Origin: Promethearchaeota archaeon
GTDB taxonomy: Archaea; Asgardarchaeota; Lokiarchaeia; Sigynarchaeales; SOKP01
Direction of reading: 5' to 3'
Length of the DNA: 19,503 bases
NCBI GenBank assembly: GCA_014730295.1
Contig: WJIN01000031.1
Location: 1 to 19,503 of the forward strand
The notes beneath the pieces were generated by a model, which saw only the letters and a list, made by a program, of their open reading frames with translations, ran no database searches and was not told the DNA's origin. Position 1 is the first letter of the stretch, and every line of letters begins with the position of its first letter. This document shows, in pieces, positions 5,764 to 14,205 of this stretch. A program made the position numbers and the translations under genes.

Positions 5764-7989
5764 ATGTCAGAAATGAGTGAAGCTGGTGGGAGACAAGGAA
5801 GGAAAGTAAGAGTAAAGGATGCGTTTAAGCAAGATGCTGGCAGAGGCATCGTCAGAGTAGATCCGGAATTAGTCAATTTACAAGGCTGGAAAACTGGTGA
5901 TGTGTTGGCGATTCGGCACCCTAAAACGCTTGAAAAGACCGCCGCTTTATTATATCCAGGGAGATCTGAAGATAAAGGCACGAATGTAATTAGAATGGAT
6001 GCCTCTTTGAGAAGAAACCTTGGGGCGTCTATAGATGATATTGTATTTATTCGGAAAGTAGATGCTGCCTTAGCAGAGAAGGTAACCTTTGCGGGATTGG
6101 AAGAGGCAGTTATTTTAAGAAATTCTCAACAACTAGCGAGTAAATTAGAAAATAGAGTAATTACGAAGAACGATATTTTATCCTTTTATGCGTATGGACG
6201 CCGAGTGGATCTTATTGTTGTGAATTTTAGTCCAAAAGCAGCGGCAGTTCGAATTCATTTGGATACTCAGATTGTCTTAAGTGAAAAAAGTCATAAAGAA
6301 CTCGTACAACTGGAGAAGTCTCGAGTTACTTATGAGGATATAGGTGGTTTGGAAGAGGAAATCCAGAAGATACGCGAAATGATTGAGCTTCCTATTCGAC
6401 ATCCCGAATTATTTAAGAGGATTGGAATTGACCCTCCAAAAGGAGTTTTATTACACGGCCCCCCAGGAACGGGAAAGACATTACTAGCCAGAGCTGTAGC
6501 ATATGAAACGGATGCTAATTTTACAACCATAAGTGGTCCCGAAATTATGAGTAAATTTTACGGACAGAGTGAAGAGAATTTACGCAAAATCTTTGATGAA
6601 GCAAAAGAAAATTCTCCTGCAATTATCTTTATAGATGAGTTAGATTCCATCGCCCCGAAGCGAGCAGAAGTGACGGGAGAAGTAGAGAGAAGGGTGGTTG
6701 CTCAACTATTATCCTTGATGGATGGTCTCGAAGGAAGAGGAGAAGTTATCGTGATTGGTGCAACTAACCGTGTAAACGATGTAGATAGTGCATTGCGACG
6801 TCCTGGGAGATTCGACAGGGAGATTGAAATCGGAGTTCCCGATACTGAAGGACGACATGAGATCCTAATGATCCATACTCGTGGAATGCCGCTTGATAAA
6901 AAAGTGGAGCTTAGAGATATTGCGGAAAGAACCCACGGATTCGTAGGGGCTGATATTGAAGCATTAGCTAAGGAGGCTGCAATGTTAGCCATTCGGGAGA
7001 TATTACCAAATTTAGACTTGGAAAAAGAAATTCCCCCTGAAGTATTGGCGGAGATAAGAATAAAAAATAAGAACTTTCAAGATGCATTGACAAGTATAGA
7101 ACCATCGGCTCTGAGAGAAGTTCTTATCACGAGACCTCAAGAGACTTGGGAGGATGTGGGGGGATTAGAAGATGCAATATTCCAACTGAAAGAAGTTGTT
7201 GAATGGCCCTTAAAGTATCCCGAATTATATGAACATTTAAAATCAAAACCTCCGAGTGGAATTCTACTACACGGACCTCCAGGTACAGGAAAAACATTAA
7301 TCGCGAAAGCATTGGCGCATGAAAGCGAAGTGAACTTTATTTCTGTTAAGGGTCCCGAATTCTTATCCAAATGGGTAGGAGAGAGTGAAAAGACCGTACG
7401 AGAGACCTTTAGAAAGGCACGATCGGCAGCACCCTGTATAATCTTCTTTGACGAAATTGACGCAATCGCGGGGATGAGGGGGAGAAGTGCGGGTTCTACG
7501 GTGACTGAACAAGTTGTTTCGCAATTACTAACAGAGATGGATGGCTTGGAAGGATTAGAGGATGTTATCCTATTAGCCGCCACCAACAGACCGGATATGC
7601 TCGACCCTGCATTATTAAGAGCGGGAAGATTTGGAAAACATATAGAAATTCCTATGCCCGATGAAAATTCACGTCAAGAAATATTTAAAATACATCTGGA
7701 AGGCAAACCAATATCTTCAGATGTATCTATAAAAGAATTTGCTAAACGGATGGAGGGATATACTGGTGCTGACATTGCTGCGGTATGTGAAGAAGCAACT
7801 TTACTTACTATAAGAAGAGCGATATCAGATGCTTCAATTAATACCAAAGATAAGGAATCTGTTAAGAAAGTAAAAGTTGACCGCGAAGCATTTAATCAAG
7901 CGTTAGAAAAAGTCTTGAAAAGTGCAGAAATGGCCCAAAAAGCACATCAAAGATTATCTAAAGAGCCTTCAGAGGAATTGTATAGATAA
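5764..7989 (+). CDS. Cdc48/VAT-type double AAA+ ATPase (p97 homologue)
   Basis: A hexameric ATP-driven unfoldase that extracts and threads proteins, typically towards the proteasome. The 741 residues have the family layout: an N-terminal double-psi barrel and four-stranded barrel (about 15-180), D1 (about 185-450) and D2 (about 455-720). D1 has Walker A GPPGTGKT (232-239), Walker B IIFIDE (287-292), sensor N335, arginine fingers in RRPGRF, and an aromatic pore loop KFYG (264-267). D2 has Walker A (504-511), Walker B IIFFDE (559-564), pore loop KWVG, and a finger region RAGRFGKH where most relatives read RPGRFD. The last three residues, Leu-Tyr-Arg, fit the HbYX motif that docks archaeal ATPases on the 20S proteasome. 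ATG 5764 follows GAGAGGAAAG at a suitable distance. It lies 76 bases after Hsp20 and 48 before the regulator, consistent with one transcript. Confidence 0.96.
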   Translation: MSEMSEAGGRQGRKVRVKDAFKQDAGRGIVRVDPELVNLQGWKTGDVLAIRHPKTLEKTAALLYPGRSEDKGTNVIRMDASLRRNLGASIDDIVFIRKVDAALAEKVTFAGLEEAVILRNSQQLASKLENRVITKNDILSFYAYGRRVDLIVVNFSPKAAAVRIHLDTQIVLSEKSHKELVQLEKSRVTYEDIGGLEEEIQKIREMIELPIRHPELFKRIGIDPPKGVLLHGPPGTGKTLLARAVAYETDANFTTISGPEIMSKFYGQSEENLRKIFDEAKENSPAIIFIDELDSIAPKRAEVTGEVERRVVAQLLSLMDGLEGRGEVIVIGATNRVNDVDSALRRPGRFDREIEIGVPDTEGRHEILMIHTRGMPLDKKVELRDIAERTHGFVGADIEALAKEAAMLAIREILPNLDLEKEIPPEVLAEIRIKNKNFQDALTSIEPSALREVLITRPQETWEDVGGLEDAIFQLKEVVEWPLKYPELYEHLKSKPPSGILLHGPPGTGKTLIAKALAHESEVNFISVKGPEFLSKWVGESEKTVRETFRKARSAAPCIIFFDEIDAIAGMRGRSAGSTVTEQVVSQLLTEMDGLEGLEDVILLAATNRPDMLDPALLRAGRFGKHIEIPMPDENSRQEIFKIHLEGKPISSDVSIKEFAKRMEGYTGADIAAVCEEATLLTIRRAISDASINTKDKESVKKVKVDREAFNQALEKVLKSAEMAQKAHQRLSKEPSEELYR

Positions 7990-8037
7990 TTTTTTTCATT
8001 ATCTTTATTTCAATTATGAAATTGAGGAAAATACTTA

Positions 8038-8817
8038 ATGACATTAGAAAAATCTCAAGGTAGTCAGATAAGTTTAGATGGAATTTTAGAGATACTTGGA
8101 AATCCTACAAGAAGAGTAATTCTGTCTAAATTAGCTAAAGTACCACACTCTACATCAGAATTGCATAAAGCCTTAGGGATAAGTCGCCAAGCTGTACATA
8201 GTCAGTTGAAGATCTTGGAGCAATATAATATAATAGAGAATTTGGACCCAGATACGCGCGGAAGCAAATACAAAATCAAAAGTAATTTGTTTGTCACAAT
8301 CGATATTTCTCCTGATTATTATAGCATCAAGTATAATATGACGGAAATTGGAGAAGATTCTGAATCTATTCTCCTGAAAGATACAAAAGATTCTAATGTA
8401 TACGAGACGATTAAAGAATCAAGCCAAAAAATAAAATTCTTAGGAGAAAAAATAAGAAATATAGAGGAAGAATTACTTGAGATTGAAAAGGAGAGAAGGG
8501 AGCTTCTGCAAAAGAAAGAATGTTTTATTATAGAATTGAAAGACTTAATGGAAAAGAAATATAGAGACAAATTAAGAAAAGAAAAAGCTCTACATGATAA
8601 TCTGGAGATGGAAATCTTTTATACCTTGTTTTTTAATACAGGAAAATTTCACAGAAAAATAAATATTGACAAACTATTGGATGAATTATTTTTTACTGAT
8701 CTTGATAGCATTTCTCGCGAAAGTAATAGGAGTCATATCGAACTTTTACTAAAAGATCTCGCGAAAACTATGGATATTTTCAGAAAAATCGAAGATGATT
8801 GGTTCCTTGATATCTAA
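8038..8817 (+). CDS. Phr-like ArsR-family heat-shock transcriptional regulator
   Basis: A 259-residue DNA-binding protein. Residues 12-85 form an ArsR-type winged helix: LEILGNPTRRVILSKL opens the domain, STSELHKALGISRQAVHSQLK is the helix-turn-helix, and GSKYKI is the wing. A short strand-rich linker (85-115) leads into a long charged coiled coil (about 125-185, with ELLEIEKERRELLQKK) and a helical C-terminal region. This layout matches Phr, the Pyrococcus repressor of hsp20 and of an AAA+ ATPase, which also has an N-terminal ArsR domain, a middle strand segment and an extended helical tail. Here the gene is in the very operon that holds both Phr target types, which strengthens the match. 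ATG 8038 follows TTGAGGAAA about 10 bases upstream. The predicted role is repression at normal temperature through the palindrome at 4938-4958. The extra C-terminal 50-60 residues are unexplained. Confidence 0.82.
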   Translation: MTLEKSQGSQISLDGILEILGNPTRRVILSKLAKVPHSTSELHKALGISRQAVHSQLKILEQYNIIENLDPDTRGSKYKIKSNLFVTIDISPDYYSIKYNMTEIGEDSESILLKDTKDSNVYETIKESSQKIKFLGEKIRNIEEELLEIEKERRELLQKKECFIIELKDLMEKKYRDKLRKEKALHDNLEMEIFYTLFFNTGKFHRKINIDKLLDELFFTDLDSISRESNRSHIELLLKDLAKTMDIFRKIEDDWFLDI

Positions 8818-8926
8818 ATTAGCTAAACGTTTTATTTCAAAATTAACACTTTAATGGTTTTAAAGGTTTTAGTTTTTGTTTTGGATTTTAATTATTATCA
8901 AATAATATTCGAAGGTAGGTGAAGAA

Positions 8927-9427
8927 ATGAATCTAAAAAACTTAAAAAAGGAATTACCAGATATTTTTGAGAAAGTAAAAGAAGATGTAAAGAAAATATT
9001 TGGACGCCAAAGAGCAGGTTTAAGCCTCGGACTTGCCGATTTAGGGATGTTTAGAGGGGGATTCATTGGTGGGATGCATTTCTATCCCGGTACATCCATC
9101 GTGATGAACACAACGCCATTAAAAATGATCCTAGAACAACAATCCGCTGATATCGTTTGGGCGTATACCTATCATATTCTCTTACATGAGTATATTCATT
9201 CATTAGGAATTATTGATGAAAAAATGTGTCGTGCGGCTACGCTTAAAGTAAGTGAAGAGATTTTTGAGAATGACGAGCATCCAGCACTAGTATTTGCTAA
9301 GAATGGAATTGGCGCATATTTTCCAGATTTAAATGTAGTTTATGTTCCTCCCCAGAGAAAACCCGAGGGTATCTCCATCGAATACGTAAAAGGTTTTGAT
9401 AAGAATAGCTATTCCTATTATTCCTAA
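8927..9427 (+). CDS. Small HExxH metallopeptidase-like protein
   Basis: The 166-residue soluble protein carries HEYIH at 87-91 within HILLHEYIHSLG, the zinc-binding HExxH signature of gluzincin-like metalloproteases. A helix about 20 residues later (ATLKVSEEIF) offers E110/E111 as a possible third zinc ligand. The Gly-rich strand segment before it (GLSLGLADLGMFRGGFIGGMHF) and VMNTTPL also recall small archaeal predicted metallopeptidases. No signal peptide or membrane helix is seen, so it should act in the cytosol. ATG 8927 is preceded by AGGTG at five bases, the clearest ribosome site in the operon. It lies 109 bases after the Phr-like regulator in the same direction, and a T-rich stretch in that gap could end part of the transcription. 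Substrate is unknown; the context suggests degradation of damaged proteins. It could also be a non-peptidase metal enzyme. Confidence 0.8.
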   Translation: MNLKNLKKELPDIFEKVKEDVKKIFGRQRAGLSLGLADLGMFRGGFIGGMHFYPGTSIVMNTTPLKMILEQQSADIVWAYTYHILLHEYIHSLGIIDEKMCRAATLKVSEEIFENDEHPALVFAKNGIGAYFPDLNVVYVPPQRKPEGISIEYVKGFDKNSYSYYS

Positions 9428-9458
9428 TCAATAGGATTACATCGAAATGTCTATTTGA

Positions 9459-10961
9459 TTAAATTTTCACTACTATCCCTTTTTTTTCTAATGAGAATAA
9501 TAATTTAGATTTAGTTCTTATTTTGTTAAAACTAATATCTATTTCTTTTAGATTTTTAAGGTTTTTTATTGACTTGGGAATGGTCTTAATCTTGTTACCT
9601 GATAAATTAATGGTTTTTATTGAGCACATATCAAATATTTCTCTGGGAATGACTTCTAAATTATTCCAACTGATATCTAAATGTTCTAACAATTTTAACT
9701 GAGAAAAGGTTTCGGGTAGATCTTGTAATTGATTATTGTGGATGGATAAATCCCTTACTTGAGTGAGTTCTCCAATCGAATTGGGTAGGATTTCAATATT
9801 ATTATCATATAACTCAATTTGTTTCAAATTTCTCAGATCTTCTAGTAAATAAAGAGTATCCACATCCAAATTATTTCCTCCTAATCCCAATCTTTCAAGC
9901 GACTTCATTCTCAATAAGTTTTTCTCAATAGATTTAATTGCATTCAATCCGATTTCTAAATAAATCAATCTGCTTAATTCAGCTATTTCATTTGGTATCT
10001 CATCAAATTTATTGCCGTATAGTTTTAAATTTTCTAAATCTTTTAGATTTTTGAAACTCTTAGGAAGGGAGATTAACTTATTATGGCTTAAGTCTAAGGA
10101 TTTAAGGGTTCTTAAGCTTCCAAAGGATTCTGGTAGAGACGATAGACTATTATGTCTTAAATTAAGGTGCAGCAAGGATTCCATTTGGGAGAATGAATCT
10201 GGTATAATTTGAATTTGATTGTTGCTTAAATCCATCTGCTTAAGAGATACAAGATTGGCTATATTAGTGGGGATTTTCCTTACTTTATTCACCTTTAAAT
10301 CGAGCTTTTGTAATTTACTTAAAAAACCAATATAGTGAGGTATTTTGGTAATAGTATTCCAATTAAAAATATTATGTCCGATACAAGAGAAATCCAACTC
10401 CTTGATATAGCCATTTTTAATTTTATAGCGGAGTCGGTCGAACTTGTCATTAAGAAATTTGATGATATAATAATTTATTAACATTAAAGCTAATTCTTGA
10501 TTAGAATAATTTAATATTTTATTTTCTTGGATTAAAGAAGCGATACCTTGTCGAAAGTCTAGTAATTTTACATTATTCAGTTCATTTATTAGATATTCCC
10601 TTGTTATATGATTATTAATATTTCCCAAAATCTTAATGATTGCTAAAATGCATTCCATCGAAGATTCATGTTTATATGACCAACACATCGGCTCAAATGC
10701 CTTTCCTAAATAATACCTCCCGATTTTTTTTATCGCTAACCTCCTGATTATTTCATTGGAATCGGAAATCATTAGATTTTCGAAAAAATCAAATAAAACA
10801 TGACCCTCAATCCCAATAGATTCTAAAAAATAGATACTTTCGATTCTACTTTCAATATCAGAAGAATTTTGAATAATGGTTATCAATTGAAGTATTGCAG
10901 AATACTTATCTAATCTTTTTTCTTGATATTGCTGCCAGGTTATCTTGGGATCCAATAGCAT
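9459..10961 (-). CDS. HEAT-like/leucine-rich-repeat protein
   Basis: A 500-residue repeat protein for protein-protein binding. The first 150 residues or so are helical with HEAT-like pairs (ESRIESIYFLESIG, NEIIRRLAIKKIGRYYLG). From about 185 to the end there are some thirteen leucine-rich repeats of about 23 residues on the pattern LxxLxLxxNxLxxIPxxI, such as LKSLDLSHNKLISLP. These are the plain cytoplasmic type, without signal peptide, membrane anchor or cysteine caps. Such proteins are unusually abundant in Asgard archaea, where LRR and small-GTPase genes are often found together; no GTPase is in this window. On the minus strand a TATA-like AATTTAAA lies about 30-35 bases before ATG 10961, so the gene seems to have its own promoter although it follows the hydrolase by 48 bases. 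No enzyme domain is visible; it is probably a scaffold. Confidence 0.9.
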   Translation of the reverse strand: MLLDPKITWQQYQEKRLDKYSAILQLITIIQNSSDIESRIESIYFLESIGIEGHVLFDFFENLMISDSNEIIRRLAIKKIGRYYLGKAFEPMCWSYKHESSMECILAIIKILGNINNHITREYLINELNNVKLLDFRQGIASLIQENKILNYSNQELALMLINYYIIKFLNDKFDRLRYKIKNGYIKELDFSCIGHNIFNWNTITKIPHYIGFLSKLQKLDLKVNKVRKIPTNIANLVSLKQMDLSNNQIQIIPDSFSQMESLLHLNLRHNSLSSLPESFGSLRTLKSLDLSHNKLISLPKSFKNLKDLENLKLYGNKFDEIPNEIAELSRLIYLEIGLNAIKSIEKNLLRMKSLERLGLGGNNLDVDTLYLLEDLRNLKQIELYDNNIEILPNSIGELTQVRDLSIHNNQLQDLPETFSQLKLLEHLDISWNNLEVIPREIFDMCSIKTINLSGNKIKTIPKSIKNLKNLKEIDISFNKIRTKSKLLFSLEKKGIVVKI

Positions 10962-11009
10962 TTTTCAAAAAAAATATGTTTCTAGACTTTAAATTTTTAG
11001 TGCTTAGAT

Positions 11010-12086
11010 CTAATCAGATAGATTTCCCAATCTCACAATCTCTCCAGCAATCTCTCTATATTTATGTTCCTCAACAAAATGTCCAATATTTTGAAAAAAT
11101 TGAATATTTCCTTTCAGTTGAGGAAGGTTCTCAATCCATTGACCGATAACTTCCTCCTTTCCTAAGGGATCCCATTTACCAATTATCGCACTTACCCCGA
11201 TATTATTTCCATTCGGTCCCCAAGAAGAACGAATTTTCTCTTGAATCATTCGATAAAATAGTTCTGTATTTCTTTTTCCTAGTTTCGGATCATTATAGAG
11301 ATTTCCATATCCCCACGTTTTTGTTTGCATTACCAATCGTTTTGAGCTCCTTACATTAATAGCGGACTTGAATTGTTCTTTAAATACTCTCTGGGCAACT
11401 GCGTGGTTTTTTTGATACACCCCCAATTCCATTAATATGATATTTTTAATCATATTAGCTAAAAGCGGTAATGGTTTATTTGGATCCGTAAAGATGGCAT
11501 ATGCCGCAAAATCTCCCCAAAAATTATTAGGAATGATGTATGGAGTATAGCACCAACCCAACCACGAGACTGGATAATTCTGAAATGTCATTCCTGTTTT
11601 TGGGATTGGAAAGACTGTAGTATTAAGTAAAACTAAGTTGGAAACTCGCTCTGGTTCCCTTAAAAATGCACCAATTCCAATTGGACCACCCCAATCGTGG
11701 ACAATTAGAGTCACATTATTAAGATTAAGATGTTTGATGAGTTGATATAAATTTTCAGCATGATCCATGCACACCATTTCATGGGTGGCTTGGTCAGAAA
11801 GCCCAAATCCAATATGATCCATTGAAATTATTGAACAAGCTTTCTTAGTTCTTTTAATAATCTGTTTAATAATATTTCGATATGTATAGGAACATTCTGG
11901 ATTTCCGTGTACGAAAACAATACTTTCGTCTGGATTGTTCCCTAAGATATTTGACTTACGATAAAACATCTTCTTTCCTTTATCGAGACCTTTTTTAAGG
12001 TTAAACCAAAAATAATCTCCTTCTGGACAATAATCTTTTGGAATATGCTGAATCGGACTATTACTTTTGATATCTTGGACCTTCAT
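11010..12086 (-). CDS. Haloalkane-dehalogenase-like alpha/beta hydrolase
   Basis: This 358-residue alpha/beta-hydrolase fold protein carries the residues expected of a haloalkane dehalogenase. The nucleophile elbow VHDWGGP gives Asp131. The oxyanion loop HGNP gives Asn62. The acid appears to be Asp306 in GKWDPLG after strand 7, and the base is His336 in GHFVEE. Trp132 beside the nucleophile and Asn62 are the pair that holds the halide ion in known dehalogenases. The acid after strand 7 and the GHFVxE ending resemble DhlA-like subfamilies rather than LinB-like ones. Related folds also include epoxide hydrolases, but those normally lack Asn in the HGxP loop. About 30 extra N-terminal residues precede the usual start. 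It lies between the LRR gene and the radical SAM gene on one strand. Substrate and physiological role are unknown. Confidence 0.85.
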   Translation of the reverse strand: MKVQDIKSNSPIQHIPKDYCPEGDYFWFNLKKGLDKGKKMFYRKSNILGNNPDESIVFVHGNPECSYTYRNIIKQIIKRTKKACSIISMDHIGFGLSDQATHEMVCMDHAENLYQLIKHLNLNNVTLIVHDWGGPIGIGAFLREPERVSNLVLLNTTVFPIPKTGMTFQNYPVSWLGWCYTPYIIPNNFWGDFAAYAIFTDPNKPLPLLANMIKNIILMELGVYQKNHAVAQRVFKEQFKSAINVRSSKRLVMQTKTWGYGNLYNDPKLGKRNTELFYRMIQEKIRSSWGPNGNNIGVSAIIGKWDPLGKEEVIGQWIENLPQLKGNIQFFQNIGHFVEEHKYREIAGEIVRLGNLSD

Positions 12087-12134
12087 ATTTAGAAAAATTA
12101 AAAAGAATTAATTAATAGAGTGGATCCTATTATA

Positions 12135-13982
12135 TTAAAATGCTATAAAATTTCTCTTTTTCACACTTTCGATGAGATAATTATCTATATCGGGATCGCT
12201 TTTTTTTCTCCGAACACTTTTTAATAATTTAGAATAATTTCCCAACAGACGGAATTTAAAACTATTCCATCCCATCGATAATTTGATCTTTAATGAGGTA
12301 TGACTTGGGAATTCTGTTTTATAGGGAACAGCACCATCTTGTAATTTTCCATTTTTCTCATATTTGTATCGCTTAAATGGTTCTTCCTTTGGATGTCTGT
12401 TGAATGGATCAATCTCATTCCTAATCTTAAACTTCTTTGCTAATCTGTCAACCACTTTCCCCAAAAATTCCATGACAGCAGTTGGTTCTCCAATAAGATC
12501 TCTGTATTTCTCATCTATTTTTCTTACTCTCCGTCTCACGACTCCATTTGGGGCAAACCTATCCATTGCTGGAATTAAATTCCATAATACTGCCGCTTGT
12601 CGTTTGAAAAATTTCGATTTATGCTCTTGCATTATGGGATTATCGGAGTCTAAACAATACTTATATCCATTTAAACTAACATCCAGTTTCCTAAGCACAG
12701 ATGGACCCCATGTTTTATACATCAAATCATATCCATATTCAGTTAGATTTAGAGTTTCATGGGTTTCTAATGAGATATTTTCTTGAGCACCGCTCCAAAA
12801 ATGGACATCTTCCCATGGGACATTCTTCACTCTTCCATCTTCTTTCAATTTATCATAGAGAACAGTCCCCGGAAATGGACTTAAACGAGTTATTTGTTGA
12901 AAAGTCGGATAACAGGCAACGAAATAGTTTAAATCCTCATACATATTCGAATGATCGTGCCAATCCCAGCCACAGATCCAAGCACCAAGTGTCCTAATAC
13001 CCATTGAATGCAATTTATGGAATAATTCACGAGCGTCAATTTCGGCTCTTTTATCATATCCATGCTCTCCGGCAAATTTGGATTCAACCCCAATAAAAAT
13101 GGCGCCTATTCCTATCTCTGCTACCGCATCCCAGCCATATTTATCGGCAAATTTCCAGATGTTATCAACTGAGCCAAATGCTAACCAATCCATTGACTCT
13201 ACGATTTCTGGGTTTTTCCCCCAATAATCGCGTGTTTTAATTAAATATTCAGGATGTCGGAAATGATCCTCCTCGATAGTAAATATCTGCCGAACGTTGG
13301 GAAAATGCTTATGATATAATTCAATATGATTTACAAATTCTTCAGGAGAAAGCAACTGTAGTCGCTTAAATCCAAACATCTCCGTGGATGAACAAAAATC
13401 ACATCCTCCGGGACACCCTAATCCCGATACTAAAAAACCCACATTACCTATCGGATATTTATCAATAAACCATGGGACGCCTCCGCATTTTGGCATTAAT
13501 CTCTGCTCAATGGGTCGTCCTGTCTCTTCTCCGAGAAATTCTCTTAAAAATCGGACGCCTTCACCCTTAACTACATGATCCACATATTCTTTCTGAGTGT
13601 GTTCATCATATTTTCCTTTAAACGCTTGAGCCCCATAAGATCCGAGCAAAATTGTTGTTTCCGGAGAATTTTCTCGAATATATTTACACATTTTCATTAC
13701 CATTTGAAGATGGACGGGAAACGCACTAATACCAATGGTGGCGTAATGTTTATTAACTTCCCTCGTAAAATCTTCCCATCGAGGATATTCCAAGAGAGTA
13801 GCGGGTATATCAATATTTTGAGCAAGGATGTGGTTGGCATAACAATGGGTGTGAGAGATTAATGTAAAAATATCATCTCCCTTTGTAAATCTCTGACCCG
13901 TAGCATCAGTCAATGAATCATTTGCAGGGAGGGTTGGGTAGGGATACGCAGGAGTTGTTAATAGGATTCGATCCTCAATCAT
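12135..13982 (-). CDS. B12-binding-type radical SAM enzyme
   Basis: The 615 residues have an N-terminal Rossmann-like region (about 40-150) of the B12-binding type found before many radical SAM domains: IGISAFPVHLQMVMKMCKYI and TTILLGSYGAQAF. The classic DxHxxG histidine loop is not evident, so cobalamin binding is uncertain. The radical SAM core carries C190-x3-C194-x2-C197 (GCPGGCDFCSS), which binds the [4Fe-4S] cluster. Further family segments are EEDHF, a later barrel strand (IGIGAIFIGVES), and TRLSPFPGTVLYDKL near the barrel end. About 170 C-terminal residues are helical and basic, and unlike what I know. Relatives modify lipids, pigments or small molecules; I cannot assign the substrate. 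ATG 13982 has a TATA-like TATATTA about 20 bases upstream. The gap to the next gene is 48 bases with a T-rich stretch, so co-transcription is possible but not certain. Confidence 0.87.
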   Translation of the reverse strand: MIEDRILLTTPAYPYPTLPANDSLTDATGQRFTKGDDIFTLISHTHCYANHILAQNIDIPATLLEYPRWEDFTREVNKHYATIGISAFPVHLQMVMKMCKYIRENSPETTILLGSYGAQAFKGKYDEHTQKEYVDHVVKGEGVRFLREFLGEETGRPIEQRLMPKCGGVPWFIDKYPIGNVGFLVSGLGCPGGCDFCSSTEMFGFKRLQLLSPEEFVNHIELYHKHFPNVRQIFTIEEDHFRHPEYLIKTRDYWGKNPEIVESMDWLAFGSVDNIWKFADKYGWDAVAEIGIGAIFIGVESKFAGEHGYDKRAEIDARELFHKLHSMGIRTLGAWICGWDWHDHSNMYEDLNYFVACYPTFQQITRLSPFPGTVLYDKLKEDGRVKNVPWEDVHFWSGAQENISLETHETLNLTEYGYDLMYKTWGPSVLRKLDVSLNGYKYCLDSDNPIMQEHKSKFFKRQAAVLWNLIPAMDRFAPNGVVRRRVRKIDEKYRDLIGEPTAVMEFLGKVVDRLAKKFKIRNEIDPFNRHPKEEPFKRYKYEKNGKLQDGAVPYKTEFPSHTSLKIKLSMGWNSFKFRLLGNYSKLLKSVRRKKSDPDIDNYLIESVKKRNFIAF

Positions 13983-14205
13983 ATTATCACTTTTTTTAAT
14001 ATAGAATACAAGATATGAGTATTATTGATCAGCAAATCTCGCATCTTTGCTTTAATTTATAAATTTATTACATAATTATATCGAAGAGTTACTATTTAAG
14101 TATTGTGCATATATAACCAACACAATTAAACATATCTTTTTTAATTCAAATGAGCTATTATGTAACATAATTGAAGACTTTCAAACTATTTTAATATTCG
14201 ATGCG
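13983..14205. promoter_or_regulatory. Divergent promoter gap, radical SAM / winged-helix regulator
   Basis: No gene is supported in these 223 bases. On the plus side there are TATA-like candidates at 14109-14116 (ATATATAA type) and around 14165-14172. A perfect 15-base palindrome lies at 14157-14171, with a copy of its half ACATAAT at 14070-14076. A TATA-like stretch about 20 bases before ATG 13982 faces the radical SAM gene. The gap could let the winged-helix protein control both directions. Confidence 0.45.
14157..14171 (+). promoter_or_regulatory. 15-base palindrome, operator candidate (ATTATGTAACATAAT)
   Basis: ATTATGT and ACATAAT are perfect reverse complements around a single central A, 34 bases before ATG 14206. 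The right half doubles as the nearest plausible TATA element, so a bound protein would block promoter recognition. The half ACATAAT recurs at 14070-14076. The obvious ligand is the winged-helix protein encoded directly downstream, as an autorepressor. This is inference. Confidence 0.42.

Noticed and set aside
6330..7586. Minus-strand frames inside Cdc48
   Set aside because: Cdc48 is unmistakable on the plus strand; the opposite frames only mirror its codons.
12364..13862. Plus-strand frames opposite the radical SAM gene
   Set aside because: Shadows of a gene with clear CxxxCxxC and family motifs on the minus strand.
12135..13982. Naming the radical SAM enzyme as HpnJ, BchE or another known member
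   Set aside because: The shared motifs are common to the whole B12-type superfamily; nothing specific to one member was seen.
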